Source: Nostoc flagelliforme FACHB-838 | GTDB taxonomy: Bacteria; Cyanobacteriota; Cyanobacteriia; Cyanobacteriales; Nostocaceae | Direction of reading: 5' to 3' | DNA: 64,000 nt | Assembly: GCF_014698065.1 (NCBI RefSeq) | Contig: NZ_JACJSI010000004.1 | Span: 115,746-179,745, forward strand | Part shown: positions 43,616 to 53,049 of the stretch, one piece after another | Layout: the number at the start of each line of letters is the position of its first letter | How positions within the stretch are numbered: the first letter of the stretch is position 1 | Made by a program: the position numbers and the translations under genes | Notes under the pieces: generated by a model | Told to the model about the DNA's origin: nothing | What the model saw: only the letters and a program-made list of their open reading frames with translations | Databases searched by the model: none

Positions 43616-43897
43616 CTTTAATAAATGATAGTGAAGTACTTCGCCCTACATACTTTAATTAGACTTATTTATAAATAATTATCCTAGAATGTAAGTAAGA
43701 GAGGAATCAAAATACCTATTAGTGATTGAAATATCATAGATTTGCAAGTAGTATATGCAAGACGATTAATGAGTAAATTTCCTCCCCTACTAAAAAAAAT
43801 TACAATTAGTGTCTGCCTTGAATGAGAAAGGCGAATTACGGGTGAGGTATTCTTGATAAATATACACAAAAGCTGAACTGGAACCAACCAAGCTGTG
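43616..43897. other. Intergenic stretch before 43898 gene
   Basis: AT-rich. A minus-strand reading frame of 67 codons at 43684-43887 has no recognisable motif and is not called. Confidence 0.4.
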
Positions 43898-44191
43898 ATG
43901 AATGCTGTATTACCTCGTTTTTTGAAGTCAACCTACCGAAAAGAGCCAATAATCAGTGTATTGATGACAATGGGCGCTATGGATGCCCTGATTGGCGGAT
44001 TAAATGATAGCTGGTCATTGTTCGCTTTTGGTTTGGGAACGGCAGGGATAGCGCTAGCCTTTAAGTTGTGGCGTTTTCAGCAGCGTCGTCCTGTAGTAGA
44101 GGAGCCTGTGGTGCAACATTATTTGCCCTCTCGCTCTTCTAGTGCGCCTTTACCGATGTTAAGCGTTTCTAAGAAAAAACCACCTCTTTAA
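43898..44191 (+). CDS. Small membrane protein, unrecognised
   Basis: 97 residues. Two hydrophobic segments, PIISVLMTMGAMDALIGGLN and SLFAFGLGTAGIALAFKLW, followed by a basic, Pro/Ser-rich tail. The N-terminus MNAVLPRFLKSTYRKEPIISV is typical of a widely conserved cyanobacterial protein of unknown role. GTG 43895 and ATG 43898 are adjacent start candidates. The WD40 gene follows 75 bp later. Confidence 0.7.
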   Translation: MNAVLPRFLKSTYRKEPIISVLMTMGAMDALIGGLNDSWSLFAFGLGTAGIALAFKLWRFQQRRPVVEEPVVQHYLPSRSSSAPLPMLSVSKKKPPL

Positions 44192-44266
44192 CAAGTGCAG
44201 AGTTATTACTTAATAACTCTGCAAAACTTATTGGGGTAAATGTATCTATAAAAGTGAGGAAAAAGA

Positions 44267-45334
44267 GTGAGTAGTGAGGGAAAAGGTCGGGGTAATTTTC
44301 TACGCCCGTATTTTATCTTGGGATTTATGGCAGCTGTTGCCCTTCCAGTGACTACCTGGGAAGGGTTTCATATTCATCAGGCTCATGCTGCCATTGAAGT
44401 AATACCAAGCTCCCAAGCTACCAACAGCTTTGGTAACGCTCAACTACTTTACACACTCAAAGGGCATAAGGGAACTGTTAAATCCCTTGCTTTCAGTCCA
44501 GATAGCAGAATTCTTGCTAGTGGAGGTGCAGAAAACGAAGGTGTAATTCGCCTGTGGAATCCAGTAAACGGCAAAAAGTTGGGGAATATTAACAAAGCAC
44601 ACAAAGCAGCCGTAGAATCTTTAGTGATTTCGCCAGATGGTCGAACCCTCGCTAGTTGTAGTGATGACAACACGATTAATCTCTGGAGCCTGAACAATTT
44701 TAAATTTAGCCGCTCTTTTGTCGGACATACCAGTAACGTATTATCTTTAGCGGTGTCTCCTGATAGTAAAGTCCTCATTAGTGGAGCTTTGGATGGGATT
44801 CGTATATGGGATTTATTGCAGCAGCGCCCTCTAGGGACTCTAGTACGCTTTGATAATTTGATTTATACCCTGGCAATTAGTCCTGATGGGCAGACCTTGG
44901 CTAGTGGTGATAATAAGGGTGTAATTAAGTTGTGGAATTTGAGTACTGGTAAATTAATTAATGAATTAGTAGCTCATTCTAATGGTGTTAACGCTGTCAT
45001 TTTTACACCAGATGGGCAAACATTAGTTACCGCTAGCCGCGATCGCACAGTAAAACTGTGGAATATTAATACTGGAGAACTAGTCCGCACCCTGACAGGA
45101 CATAATAACTGGGTAAATGCGATCACCATTAATCCCGATGGACAAACCCTTGCTAGTGCTGGTAGAGATGGGATTAAATTATGGGATTTAACTACAGGCG
45201 AGTTAATAAATACGCTGAGTGGACATACAGACTGGGTAAGTGCGATCGCTTTTAGTCCAAATGGCAAAATTCTTGCCAGTGGTGGATTTGATCAACAAAT
45301 TAAAATTTGGGGAACTCCAGTAAAACCTAATTAA
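44267..45334 (+). CDS. Exported WD40 repeat protein
   Basis: 355 residues. A hydrophobic segment (about 12-32) is followed by seven WD40 repeats from residue ~60, each ending with [LI]-W-x-[LP] (IRLWNP, INLWSL, IRIWDL, IKLWNL, VKLWNI, IKLWDL, IKIWGT). They should form one closed seven-bladed propeller outside the cytoplasm or membrane-anchored. It starts with GTG, 7 bases after GAGG. Probably a protein-protein interaction scaffold; partner unknown. Confidence 0.9.
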   Translation: MSSEGKGRGNFLRPYFILGFMAAVALPVTTWEGFHIHQAHAAIEVIPSSQATNSFGNAQLLYTLKGHKGTVKSLAFSPDSRILASGGAENEGVIRLWNPVNGKKLGNINKAHKAAVESLVISPDGRTLASCSDDNTINLWSLNNFKFSRSFVGHTSNVLSLAVSPDSKVLISGALDGIRIWDLLQQRPLGTLVRFDNLIYTLAISPDGQTLASGDNKGVIKLWNLSTGKLINELVAHSNGVNAVIFTPDGQTLVTASRDRTVKLWNINTGELVRTLTGHNNWVNAITINPDGQTLASAGRDGIKLWDLTTGELINTLSGHTDWVSAIAFSPNGKILASGGFDQQIKIWGTPVKPN

Positions 45335-46126
45335 CAGCGAACACCAGTTACGCAACTACTTTCAGTAGTCTACTTTCAGTAGTCGAGGAACTGAATGACG
45401 TGTCGTGAAAAGTGCGTAGTTTACCCCCGTAGGCATCGCCTCACAGTAGTACTAAGGTGATTTACTTTCTTCAGGTATTAAGAATTATTCAAACTATTCG
45501 ATAATAAATTGGGAAACCTAATGCCAGTCGTTCATGGGGTTTTTCCAAAACGTGTTGGCTCACTGCACGACCTCTCTGTTGTAGTGATTACCGCCCACGT
45601 TTATAGCCTGATGGTGATTTTTAGATTGTTAGCTAAAATTTAGTCTTGCCTTTTTAGAGATTTTGTAGTAAAAAATCAACCAAAGCTCCAGATCAAATTT
45701 TGCTATAACTAGCCAAAATGAATGATGGTAGCACTAAGAGCGATGTCTACGACGGGCTACACCTACCGCAATGTTGAATAACTGTGAATACTTGATGAAA
45801 ATACAGCCGAATTAATATCATATCCAGCAAATTACTGTAAGTATAAACATAGGTAATTTATCATCTGTGCAGCTACTTGCCCTCTAGATCGGAACAATTT
45901 CTGAACTTAGACAATCTTAGAAATGGTCATCGTCAGTAAATGCACTCAGGTAAAAATCACGATTTCGCGTGAAGCCAAGGTTTGCAGCGCTTAAACGCTA
46001 TTTGAACGTCAGACAACTTGCTACTTAAATAATGTTTAATTTTCCCGAACTGCTTTTGATCCCCATTTCGATAGAATGACTAGGCAGAACCCTAAAACTA
46101 AAAACCGCTTTTGACTGCGACCGCCC
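45335..46126. other. Non-coding stretch of 792 bp
   Basis: Contains a direct repeat (ACTTTCAGTAGTC twice, 45359-45385), a copy of the dispersed palindromic element (GATGTCTACGACGGGCTACACCTACCGC, 45742-45769) and degenerate sequence. No gene recognised. Confidence 0.5.
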
Positions 46127-47179
46127 ATGAATCAACTGAACAATGGTTTTACAATATTTCTAAGTCTGCTAGTCGAGGCGATGCCTTTTTTGCTTCTTGG
46201 GGTTTTATTCTCCAGTTTGCTGCTGTTTTTTGTTGATGAGCGCAAATTAGTAGAAAAAATGCCTAAAAATCCGCTGTTGGGTGCTTTAGTTGGCAGCATG
46301 ATCGGCTTTTTGTTTCCGGTGTGTGAGTGCGGAAATGTACCGGTAGCACGGCGATTTCTAATTCAAGGAGTACCCACACCAGTCGCAATTGGTTTTTTGC
46401 TAGCAGCACCAACAATTAACCCAATTGTAATTTGGTCAACTTGGACAGCATTTCGAGATCAACCAGAAATAGTGGTTTTACGAGTCGTATTTTCTCTAGC
46501 AATTGCCACAATTATCGGTTTTGTTTTCAGTTTTCAAAAGGACTTAAATCCCATAGTCCAACCTGCGATCGCTCGGTATATGAAGTTTAATCCGCCCGCA
46601 CAGCCACAAACCAAACGCCGTGGTAAACGTTACCAAGTAGAACAGGAAGCAACAGTACCGAATCTGTTACAATCCGGGACTTATATCTTAGGAGGAAAAG
46701 CAAGTATACCTATGCGGATAGATCCGAATTTGGTACCGCCTACCTTAATTTCTACCTCCGACAAACCGCTTGCAGCTAAACTGCGCCTAGTTGTGGATAA
46801 TAGCATCCAAGAATTGCGAGAATTAGGCGGAGTGATGATTTTAGGAAGTGCGATCGCTGCTGCTATTCAAGTGCTAGCCCCCCGTGAATTAATTCTCAGT
46901 TTGGGTGCTGGGCCCATTACTTCAATTGTGGTCATGCTGATATTAGCAGTAGTGGTGTCCATTTGTTCTACAGTCGATTCTTTCTTTGCCTTATCTTTTG
47001 CCTCAACCTTTAGCAGTGGTTCATTGTTGGCATTTCTAGTGTTTGGGCCAATGATTGACATCAAAAGTGTTGGTTTGATGTTATCTATTTTTAAACCCAA
47101 AACTATTTTTTACTTATTTGCTTTAGCAGCACAATTGACATTTGTATTTACCCTTTTCCTGAACTTGCACGTTTTTTAA
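46127..47179 (+). CDS. Predicted permease (UPF0718/DUF318 family)
   Basis: 350 residues with eight or so hydrophobic segments in two halves. The signature P-V-C-E-C-G in GFLFPVCECGNVPVARR and the matching second half (VSICSTVDSFFALSFASTF, the C-S-T/D-x-F motif) are those of YraQ/UPF0718 permeases. A cytosolic loop of about 85 residues (140-225) lies between. The gene downstream encodes the DUF1980 partner, so the two are probably subunits of one transporter of unknown substrate. Confidence 0.88.
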   Translation: MNQLNNGFTIFLSLLVEAMPFLLLGVLFSSLLLFFVDERKLVEKMPKNPLLGALVGSMIGFLFPVCECGNVPVARRFLIQGVPTPVAIGFLLAAPTINPIVIWSTWTAFRDQPEIVVLRVVFSLAIATIIGFVFSFQKDLNPIVQPAIARYMKFNPPAQPQTKRRGKRYQVEQEATVPNLLQSGTYILGGKASIPMRIDPNLVPPTLISTSDKPLAAKLRLVVDNSIQELRELGGVMILGSAIAAAIQVLAPRELILSLGAGPITSIVVMLILAVVVSICSTVDSFFALSFASTFSSGSLLAFLVFGPMIDIKSVGLMLSIFKPKTIFYLFALAAQLTFVFTLFLNLHVF

Positions 47180-47182
47180 AAA

Positions 47183-47333
47183 ACTATTTGTCATTTGTCA
47201 TTTGTCCTTTGTTCTTTGTTAATGACCGATACAACTCTTGGAAAGGCTGCACCTTAAGCGTAGCTATGCCGCAGGCTTTACGGCAACGCTCAGTACAAGT
47301 GACCAATGACCAATCACTAATGACTAATGACCA
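47183..47333. repeat. Short tandem repeats plus a dispersed element
   Basis: TTTGTCA-type heptamers at 47185-47218, a GCGTAGCTATGCCGCAGG element at 47258-47285 and ATGACCA/TGACTAA repeats at 47300-47333. The ATG of the next gene is formed by the last repeat unit. Confidence 0.65.
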
Positions 47334-48107
47334 ATGACTAATAAAAATCCCAAATCTAAAATCCCTAATCTTTTATTCCCTTGGCTGGATGCCCTAGCAA
47401 TTACAGCTTGGGGTGTTTTGATGTTGAGATATTGGCTAACTAACAAGCTGAACCTATTGATTCACCCAAATTTCTTTGGGTTGGTGATTGTGGCTGGTAT
47501 CGGCTTCATCATTATTGGTTTCTTCAAGATGCAGGAACTTTGGCAACGCCGTCGCCGTGATGTTACGCCAAATATGCAGCATATTAGTTTATTTCCCCCT
47601 GGTTGGGGCAGTGCTTTGTTGTTGACTACAGCGATTCTAGGTTTTATCATTACACCGCAAGTTTTTGCTAGTGACAAAGCACTCCAAAGAGGTGTGACAG
47701 CTGATTTATTGGGAAGCACACGCGTCAAACCCCAAGCCTTTCGGGTTACTGTTCGTCCAGAAGAGCGATCGCTTGTAGACTGGGTACGCACTGTCAATGT
47801 CTATCCAGAGCCAGATGCATATACGGGACAAAAAGTAAAGGTGCAGGGATTTGTTATCCACCCGCCAGATATAGGAAAAGAATATTTATTTTTAGCCCGA
47901 TTTGTCTTAACTTGTTGTGCAGCAGATGCTTACCCTGTGGGATTGCCCGTAAAACTAGAAGATAATCAAGAGCGTTACTCCCCTGATACCTGGCTGGAAG
48001 TCGAAGGGCAAATGGTGACAGAAAATTTGGCAGATAAACGCCAACTTACAATTGCCGCTACCTCTCTAAAAAAGATTCCTCAACCTGAGAATCCTTATAG
48101 TTATTAG
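47334..48107 (+). CDS. DUF1980/TIGR03943 family permease subunit
   Basis: 257 residues. Three hydrophobic segments in the N-terminal half (PWLDALAITAWGVLMLRYW, GLVIVAGIGFIIIGFF, WGSALLLTTAILGFII), then a soluble domain with KVKVQGFVIHP and FLARFVLTCCAADAYPVGLPV, the double-Cys signature of the family. It is coupled with the UPF0718 permease upstream (154 bp) and the exported protein downstream. Confidence 0.85.
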   Translation: MTNKNPKSKIPNLLFPWLDALAITAWGVLMLRYWLTNKLNLLIHPNFFGLVIVAGIGFIIIGFFKMQELWQRRRRDVTPNMQHISLFPPGWGSALLLTTAILGFIITPQVFASDKALQRGVTADLLGSTRVKPQAFRVTVRPEERSLVDWVRTVNVYPEPDAYTGQKVKVQGFVIHPPDIGKEYLFLARFVLTCCAADAYPVGLPVKLEDNQERYSPDTWLEVEGQMVTENLADKRQLTIAATSLKKIPQPENPYSY

Positions 48108-48173
48108 TCATTTGTTGATGCCCAATGCCCAATGTCCCATGCCCAATGCCCAATGCTCAATGCCCAATGACAA
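48108..48173. repeat. Tandem CCAATG-type short repeats
   Basis: GCCCAAT repeated about seven times with variants, ending in AATGACAAATGAC. The next start codon again overlaps the final unit. Confidence 0.7.
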
Positions 48174-49673
48174 ATGACTAAATCTAAAGCATTTATCCAA
48201 CCCCTGGATCGGATAGCGATCACACTGATGTTACTGCTGAGTGTGCTGATTGGGTTAATCATAATGCAAGGTGATGTAATCACTGCCCGTGTCCGGGACT
48301 TTACCTGGCAAAATCAGCAAATTGGGGCAGAAGATAATTCTTTCACCCTCACCTTCAGCCGCCCAATGGAAATAAAAAGCGTAGAGGAGAACTTGAAAAT
48401 TGAGCCACCCCTAGCAGGTAAATTCAGTTGGGCGGGGCGGCGGATGGTTTATACACTGGTGACACCAGCACCTTATGGCACGAATTATAAAGTGCAGTTA
48501 CAGGGAGCCAAAGATCAGTTTACGGAGCAAGAAGGCAAAAATCGCGTGATACAGCCCTTTACAGGTAGCTTCCGCACACGCGATCGCATCATTCTTTACA
48601 TAGGAACTGATAAAGAAGAACAAGGACGATTAGTTCTTTACAACTTAACCGAAGAGCAAAAAAGGCTACTTACCCCTAAAGATTTGATAGTAATGGACTT
48701 TGAGTCCTTTCCTGATGGGGAGAAAATTTTATTTTCGGCTCGCACCGCTAACAACCAAGACTTACTTTCAGCGCAATTGTACACAGTGACAACAGGCGTT
48801 CCTGGTAAATCTGGACAAGAAGTAGAACCAGCAGGTAGAGTTGACCTGATTTTAGATAGTAAAGATTATCAAAACCTGAAATTTGACTTATCACCTGATG
48901 GGCAAACTATTGTGATCCAACGGGGAAATAAAACTAATCCCGGCGACTTTGGATTGTGGTTGATGCCAGCAACCAGCGATGCTTCAGGAGAAAAACCCAT
49001 CCCCAAACGTCTACAAAGCCAACCTGGGGGAGACTTTATGATTACGCCAGATAGTAAAGCGGTAGCAGTTGCCCAAGGACAGGGAGCAGCCATCCTACCA
49101 CTGCAAGGTGATGCTAGTAAACCCTTAGATTTTCTGCCGCAGTTTGGTTTGGTACAAGCTTTCTCTAAAGATGGCTCTCAAGCAGCGATGGTAAAGTTTA
49201 ATACAGATTACACGCGAGATTTGTTTTTAGTGACAAACCAAGGTGTGCAGAAACAACTATTAAAAACAACAGGCTCAATTGTCAGCTGCCAATTTGACAT
49301 TGCCTCACCTACCCTCTACTGCTTGCTGACACAGCTAGTATCCAAGGAACAATATATAGAACAGCCTTATGTGGTGGCAATTGATCTGAAAACCGGGCAA
49401 CAGAAACCACTCCTAGTACTGCCTCCCGCGCAACGGAATGTACAAATGAGTTTATCTGCCGACGGTTTAGGCTTGTTATTTGACCAAGTAGTACCGCAGA
49501 CAAACACAACAGCATCATTGCCCCCAAACACTTTGAAAACTGATGATGGAGATGCGATCGCTACTAGTAGCCTGTGGTTAATGCCTCTGTTGCCTATCGC
49601 TGATGCTGCAACGGTCGAAATTAGACCAGAACAACTACCCTTAGCCGGATTTCGTCCCCGGTGGCTACCTTGA
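48174..49673 (+). CDS. Membrane-anchored Ig-like/beta-propeller protein
   Basis: 499 residues. One transmembrane helix (about 12-32) then an Ig-like (Big_5-type) domain (about 45-135: NSFTLTFSRPMEIKSVEENLKIEPPLAGKFSW...TPAPYGTNYKVQLQG), followed by repeats resembling WD40-like PD40 blades (LSPDGQTIVIQRG, MITPDSKAVAVAQGQG, FSKDGSQAAMVKF, LSADGLGLLF). Probably outside the cytoplasm. In the same direction and 66 bp after the permease subunit, so maybe functionally linked. Confidence 0.7.
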   Translation: MTKSKAFIQPLDRIAITLMLLLSVLIGLIIMQGDVITARVRDFTWQNQQIGAEDNSFTLTFSRPMEIKSVEENLKIEPPLAGKFSWAGRRMVYTLVTPAPYGTNYKVQLQGAKDQFTEQEGKNRVIQPFTGSFRTRDRIILYIGTDKEEQGRLVLYNLTEEQKRLLTPKDLIVMDFESFPDGEKILFSARTANNQDLLSAQLYTVTTGVPGKSGQEVEPAGRVDLILDSKDYQNLKFDLSPDGQTIVIQRGNKTNPGDFGLWLMPATSDASGEKPIPKRLQSQPGGDFMITPDSKAVAVAQGQGAAILPLQGDASKPLDFLPQFGLVQAFSKDGSQAAMVKFNTDYTRDLFLVTNQGVQKQLLKTTGSIVSCQFDIASPTLYCLLTQLVSKEQYIEQPYVVAIDLKTGQQKPLLVLPPAQRNVQMSLSADGLGLLFDQVVPQTNTTASLPPNTLKTDDGDAIATSSLWLMPLLPIADAATVEIRPEQLPLAGFRPRWLP

Positions 49674-49727
49674 AAAAGTTTAGATTCCCGACTTCTCTAA
49701 AAGGATGTTTTAAAAGTCCTATCGTGA

Positions 49728-50774
49728 TTATAAAAACGACGCAACTTTGAAAATAGCATCAACCGCAAAATCAATGTCAGCCCGTGAAACATCTAAATGA
49801 GTGACTGCGCGAATAGAATCACCAACGGCTCCCATTTTCACACCCTGCTGCTGTAACAGATTGAGAAACATGGCCTTGTCGAGTCCTAGTCTTGAAACAT
49901 CAAAGAAAACAATGTTTGTCTCAGGTTTTGGATTTCGAACTGTAATTCCTTCGATTTCACTCAGTCGTTGAGCCAGATATGTGGCGTTGTCGTGGTCTTC
50001 TTGTAGACGTTCAACATGATGGTCAAGTGCATAGAGACAACCTGCTGCGACAATGCCTGCTTGACGCATTGCGCCACCAAAAATGTGTTTATATCGACGT
50101 GCTTGTGCGATGAACTCCCGTGTACCCGCAAGAACAGCACCGATTGGTGCGCCAAGTCCTTTAGTAAAGTCAATCCAGACAGAATCAACACAGGCAGCAA
50201 AATCCTTGGCTGTGGTTTGAGATGCAACAACTGCATTTAAAAGTCGTGCCCCATCCATGTGGGTAGCTAAACCTTTTTGACGGGAGAACTCGCAAACCTC
50301 ACGTAGTTCATTGAGCCGCCAAACCGAACCCCCTCCAAAATTGTGGGTTTGCTCAACACACAATAAGCGGGGACTTGCAGAGTAAAGGTAAGGAGCAGTG
50401 GCGACTCTTTCAAGTGATTGAGCTAGAGCATCGACTGTAAAAATTCCTCGATCGCTTGCAATCGGTTCCATCAGTACACCAGAAGTCATCGCTGCACCCC
50501 CGGATTCAGCTCGAATAATGTGTGCCATTTGTTCTACTAGCACTACATCAGCAGGGCGAGTATGGGTCTTGATTGACACAAAGTTGCAAATGGTTCCACA
50601 GGCAAAGAAAAGAGCGGCTTCTTTGCCTAGTAAATCTGCCACCCTTTCTAGTAGTTGGTTAACAGTCGGATCTTCTCCTTTTTGCTCATCTCCAACTTCA
50701 GCAGTGGCGATCGCCTGCCGCATGGCCTGTGTCGGCTTTGTTTCAGTATCACTTGTGAGCAAAATCATCAGCAC
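49728..50774 (-). CDS. Low-specificity L-threonine aldolase
   Basis: 348 residues, fold type I PLP enzyme. LLTSDTETKPTQAMRQAIATAEVGDEQKGEDPTVNQLLE is the family start, HMDGARLLNAV binds PLP through Asp, and the PLP lysine is in WIDFTKGLGAPIGAVLAG. It splits threonine/allo-threonine to glycine and acetaldehyde. ATG 50774 or 50768 could be the start. Monocistronic and convergent with the Ig-like gene. Confidence 0.92.
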   Translation of the reverse strand: MLMILLTSDTETKPTQAMRQAIATAEVGDEQKGEDPTVNQLLERVADLLGKEAALFFACGTICNFVSIKTHTRPADVVLVEQMAHIIRAESGGAAMTSGVLMEPIASDRGIFTVDALAQSLERVATAPYLYSASPRLLCVEQTHNFGGGSVWRLNELREVCEFSRQKGLATHMDGARLLNAVVASQTTAKDFAACVDSVWIDFTKGLGAPIGAVLAGTREFIAQARRYKHIFGGAMRQAGIVAAGCLYALDHHVERLQEDHDNATYLAQRLSEIEGITVRNPKPETNIVFFDVSRLGLDKAMFLNLLQQQGVKMGAVGDSIRAVTHLDVSRADIDFAVDAIFKVASFL

Positions 50775-51459
50775 TCCTAGAGCAGGTATATAGTGGTTTA
50801 CATACTCGAATAAAAAGGCAAGCCTGATGAGCGTGATTATTTTGTTCTAATCGCATCCAGAACTTTGGCTGACTTTTCTCCTACAAAAGTATTATTCAGC
50901 ATCGTATGGGAATTGCTGATATTTAGAGACTACACAGATGTGCGCCCTTACGATAGGGTCTTTTTTCACTGGAAGTCCCTTAAATAGCGATCGCCCAAGA
51001 TTACAGAATTATCAATGAGTACTAGATACTTGTACTGACATCTATCCTAGGTATGAAATAATTAGTATAAAAATGTATTGCAGGAAACATTTTTAATTTA
51101 TGTCTTGCGGCAGATGCGATTATAGATAATAAAGTATATGCTGAGGCAGTTTTTTCATATATAAATAAATATTCATCACCTAATAAGTTTAGTTTTTAAG
51201 CATAGGATTCCTCCTTCCTCCCGCCTATGCCCAAAGGTGGATAGAGTTACCCTTGCGCCTCTTCTTGACGGGGCAGAGCATCATAGTGTTATAACGGCAT
51301 CAGTCTAAACACAAAACGGGGAACGCCAATTGATAATTAATTGCTGGTGCTTGGAGAGAGTTAAACTTAGCTTCTAGAGCAAACCCTGATTAGACACAGT
51401 TGATAAGCAATGCTAATGCCAGCACTGCTGAATATTTTTAAGCAGGTGAGTCAAGAGTG
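50775..51459. other. Non-coding stretch of 685 bp
   Basis: Includes half of the GGCGCACA palindrome family (50938-50951) and AT-rich sequence. No gene found. The part near 51420-51459 leads into the coiled-coil protein gene. Confidence 0.45.
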
Positions 51460-52995
51460 ATGAATGAAGCTAACACCTCAAACAAGGGGGCTGTGATGGA
51501 ATCCCTAAATTCTGCTAATTCGCCACAATCAGAGCAGGCGAGTTGTCCCTTTTACTCAGTTGTGCCTAATGAAAACATGGCGGTTAAACAACTGCCACTC
51601 CTTATGCCAGCTGAAGATACACAATTTTCACAAGATAACACCCAGCAGGACTGGGTTGCAGAGCCTGAAAGCGGCAAGCAAGCACTTATTGACTCAGAAT
51701 TTCAAAACCTGCTGGCATTGAACGAAGAATTGCGTGCAGCCAACAATAACTTGTATGAACAAGTGGAGCAGCTAAAAGACAACCTAGCTGAGTCTGAAAA
51801 GGTTTTGCAGTGGCAGAAAACGCGTTCCAGTGTTAGTGAGTCGATGCTCAACCAACATACTCAGGAACTGGCTGCCGCTCAAGAACAAATAAAGTCTTTA
51901 TTTCAAAAATTAGAAACTGCTGTACAAACTGTTCAACGCCAGGAAATTTCCATTGATAGTCATAAAGCACAGCTACAAATTAGTCAACAACGCCTTGCCC
52001 AGTTAGAGCGAGAATGCACGTTGCTACACACTAACAACAACGAACAGTCTCAGCAGATACTACAATCAGAAAATACTTGTCGGGAATTACGTACTAGACT
52101 GATGCGGCAACAACGCCAGACGTTGCAATTCAAAGCAGCTCTAGAAAAATGTCTAGATACATCGGTTCCTAGCTTTGACTCCTTAGAGGATACTGCAAAA
52201 CATCCTAAAGACATAACTAGTGGACAAGGAAGATTCTCTAGAAAGGCTCGATCTTTATTTCCTGACGCACAGCCAATTCAACCTTGGTCAGCAGAACCAG
52301 AATCTTTGACTGATGATCTAGATAATTCTTGGGGTGAACCCTCAGCACCAATCCCCTTCCAAAGAGATGAAGCCACTCCACTGCCATCATCTCCTTGGAA
52401 CTGGACAGTGAAGAAAGACACCCCAACCCCAGCAGAACCCACGCCATTTTCAGAAGTTGATGATTCCCCACAGACAGTGGAAGCTGTTTCACCTCCGGGT
52501 TCATCAAATTTAGATCAGCAATTGGATAGTCTAATCCAAATGTTTTTTACTTCCCAGTCTGCATCTGTATCACCACCGTCTGCTGCGAAAACAGATGTAG
52601 GTGATGCACCCATCTGGGAGACTTTAGCAACAATTTTAGAAGACGAGGAGGAACTAAAAAATCCCCAAAAGGAGCAGTTGGAAACAGAAATTAATCCTCC
52701 TGCAACTACCTCTACTTCTTGGACGACGGATTCTGTGCTTTCACCAGGCGATAACTTACCGATTTCCTCTACTTCACCTCACATTGAAACTCCTGTAGGA
52801 GAAACTGAAGACTACTGGTCAGAAGTTTCCCAATTGACACAGTTGGAATTATCGGCAACTGATTTGTCGCCATCATCAAGCGATAACACAGATGATGCAA
52901 ATTCACCCTCACCAGTGGTTTATCCGCAGCGTCCACCCAAGGGGCGTAAATCATTAGCATCTGTGGAACTGCCGAATTTCCGCCCTAAGAGTTAG
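51460..52995 (+). CDS. Coiled-coil protein with long disordered C-terminus
   Basis: 511 residues. A coiled coil runs from about residue 78 to 235 (LLALNEELRAANNNLYEQVEQLKDNLAESEKVLQWQ...LRTRLMRQQRQTLQFKAALEKCL). The rest is acidic, Pro/Ser/Thr-rich and low in hydrophobics, with a short basic motif RPPKGRKSLASVELPNFRPKS at the very end, a possible interaction tail. No signal or membrane segment. Probable structural protein; family unknown. A perfect 20-bp palindrome follows directly. Confidence 0.75.
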   Translation: MNEANTSNKGAVMESLNSANSPQSEQASCPFYSVVPNENMAVKQLPLLMPAEDTQFSQDNTQQDWVAEPESGKQALIDSEFQNLLALNEELRAANNNLYEQVEQLKDNLAESEKVLQWQKTRSSVSESMLNQHTQELAAAQEQIKSLFQKLETAVQTVQRQEISIDSHKAQLQISQQRLAQLERECTLLHTNNNEQSQQILQSENTCRELRTRLMRQQRQTLQFKAALEKCLDTSVPSFDSLEDTAKHPKDITSGQGRFSRKARSLFPDAQPIQPWSAEPESLTDDLDNSWGEPSAPIPFQRDEATPLPSSPWNWTVKKDTPTPAEPTPFSEVDDSPQTVEAVSPPGSSNLDQQLDSLIQMFFTSQSASVSPPSAAKTDVGDAPIWETLATILEDEEELKNPQKEQLETEINPPATTSTSWTTDSVLSPGDNLPISSTSPHIETPVGETEDYWSEVSQLTQLELSATDLSPSSSDNTDDANSPSPVVYPQRPPKGRKSLASVELPNFRPKS

Positions 52996-52998
52996 GAG

Positions 52999-53018
52999 AG
53001 ACGCGATTAATCGCGTCT
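52999..53018. repeat. 20-bp palindrome AGACGCGATTAATCGCGTCT
   Basis: Perfect palindrome between the coiled-coil gene and cruA-like gene. A near copy is built into the thiO-thiG linker at 60066-60085, so this is another dispersed element family. Confidence 0.85.
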
Positions 53019-53049
53019 GTAGAAGTGATTAATGCCCCATACCCAATTC

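Noticed and set aside
43684..43887. 67-codon minus-strand frame that includes a FQSLIGILIP string similar to CRISPR repeat translations
   Set aside because: Only a short similarity to the repeat (CAAAATACCTATTAGTGATTG region); no repeat unit or gene could be supported.
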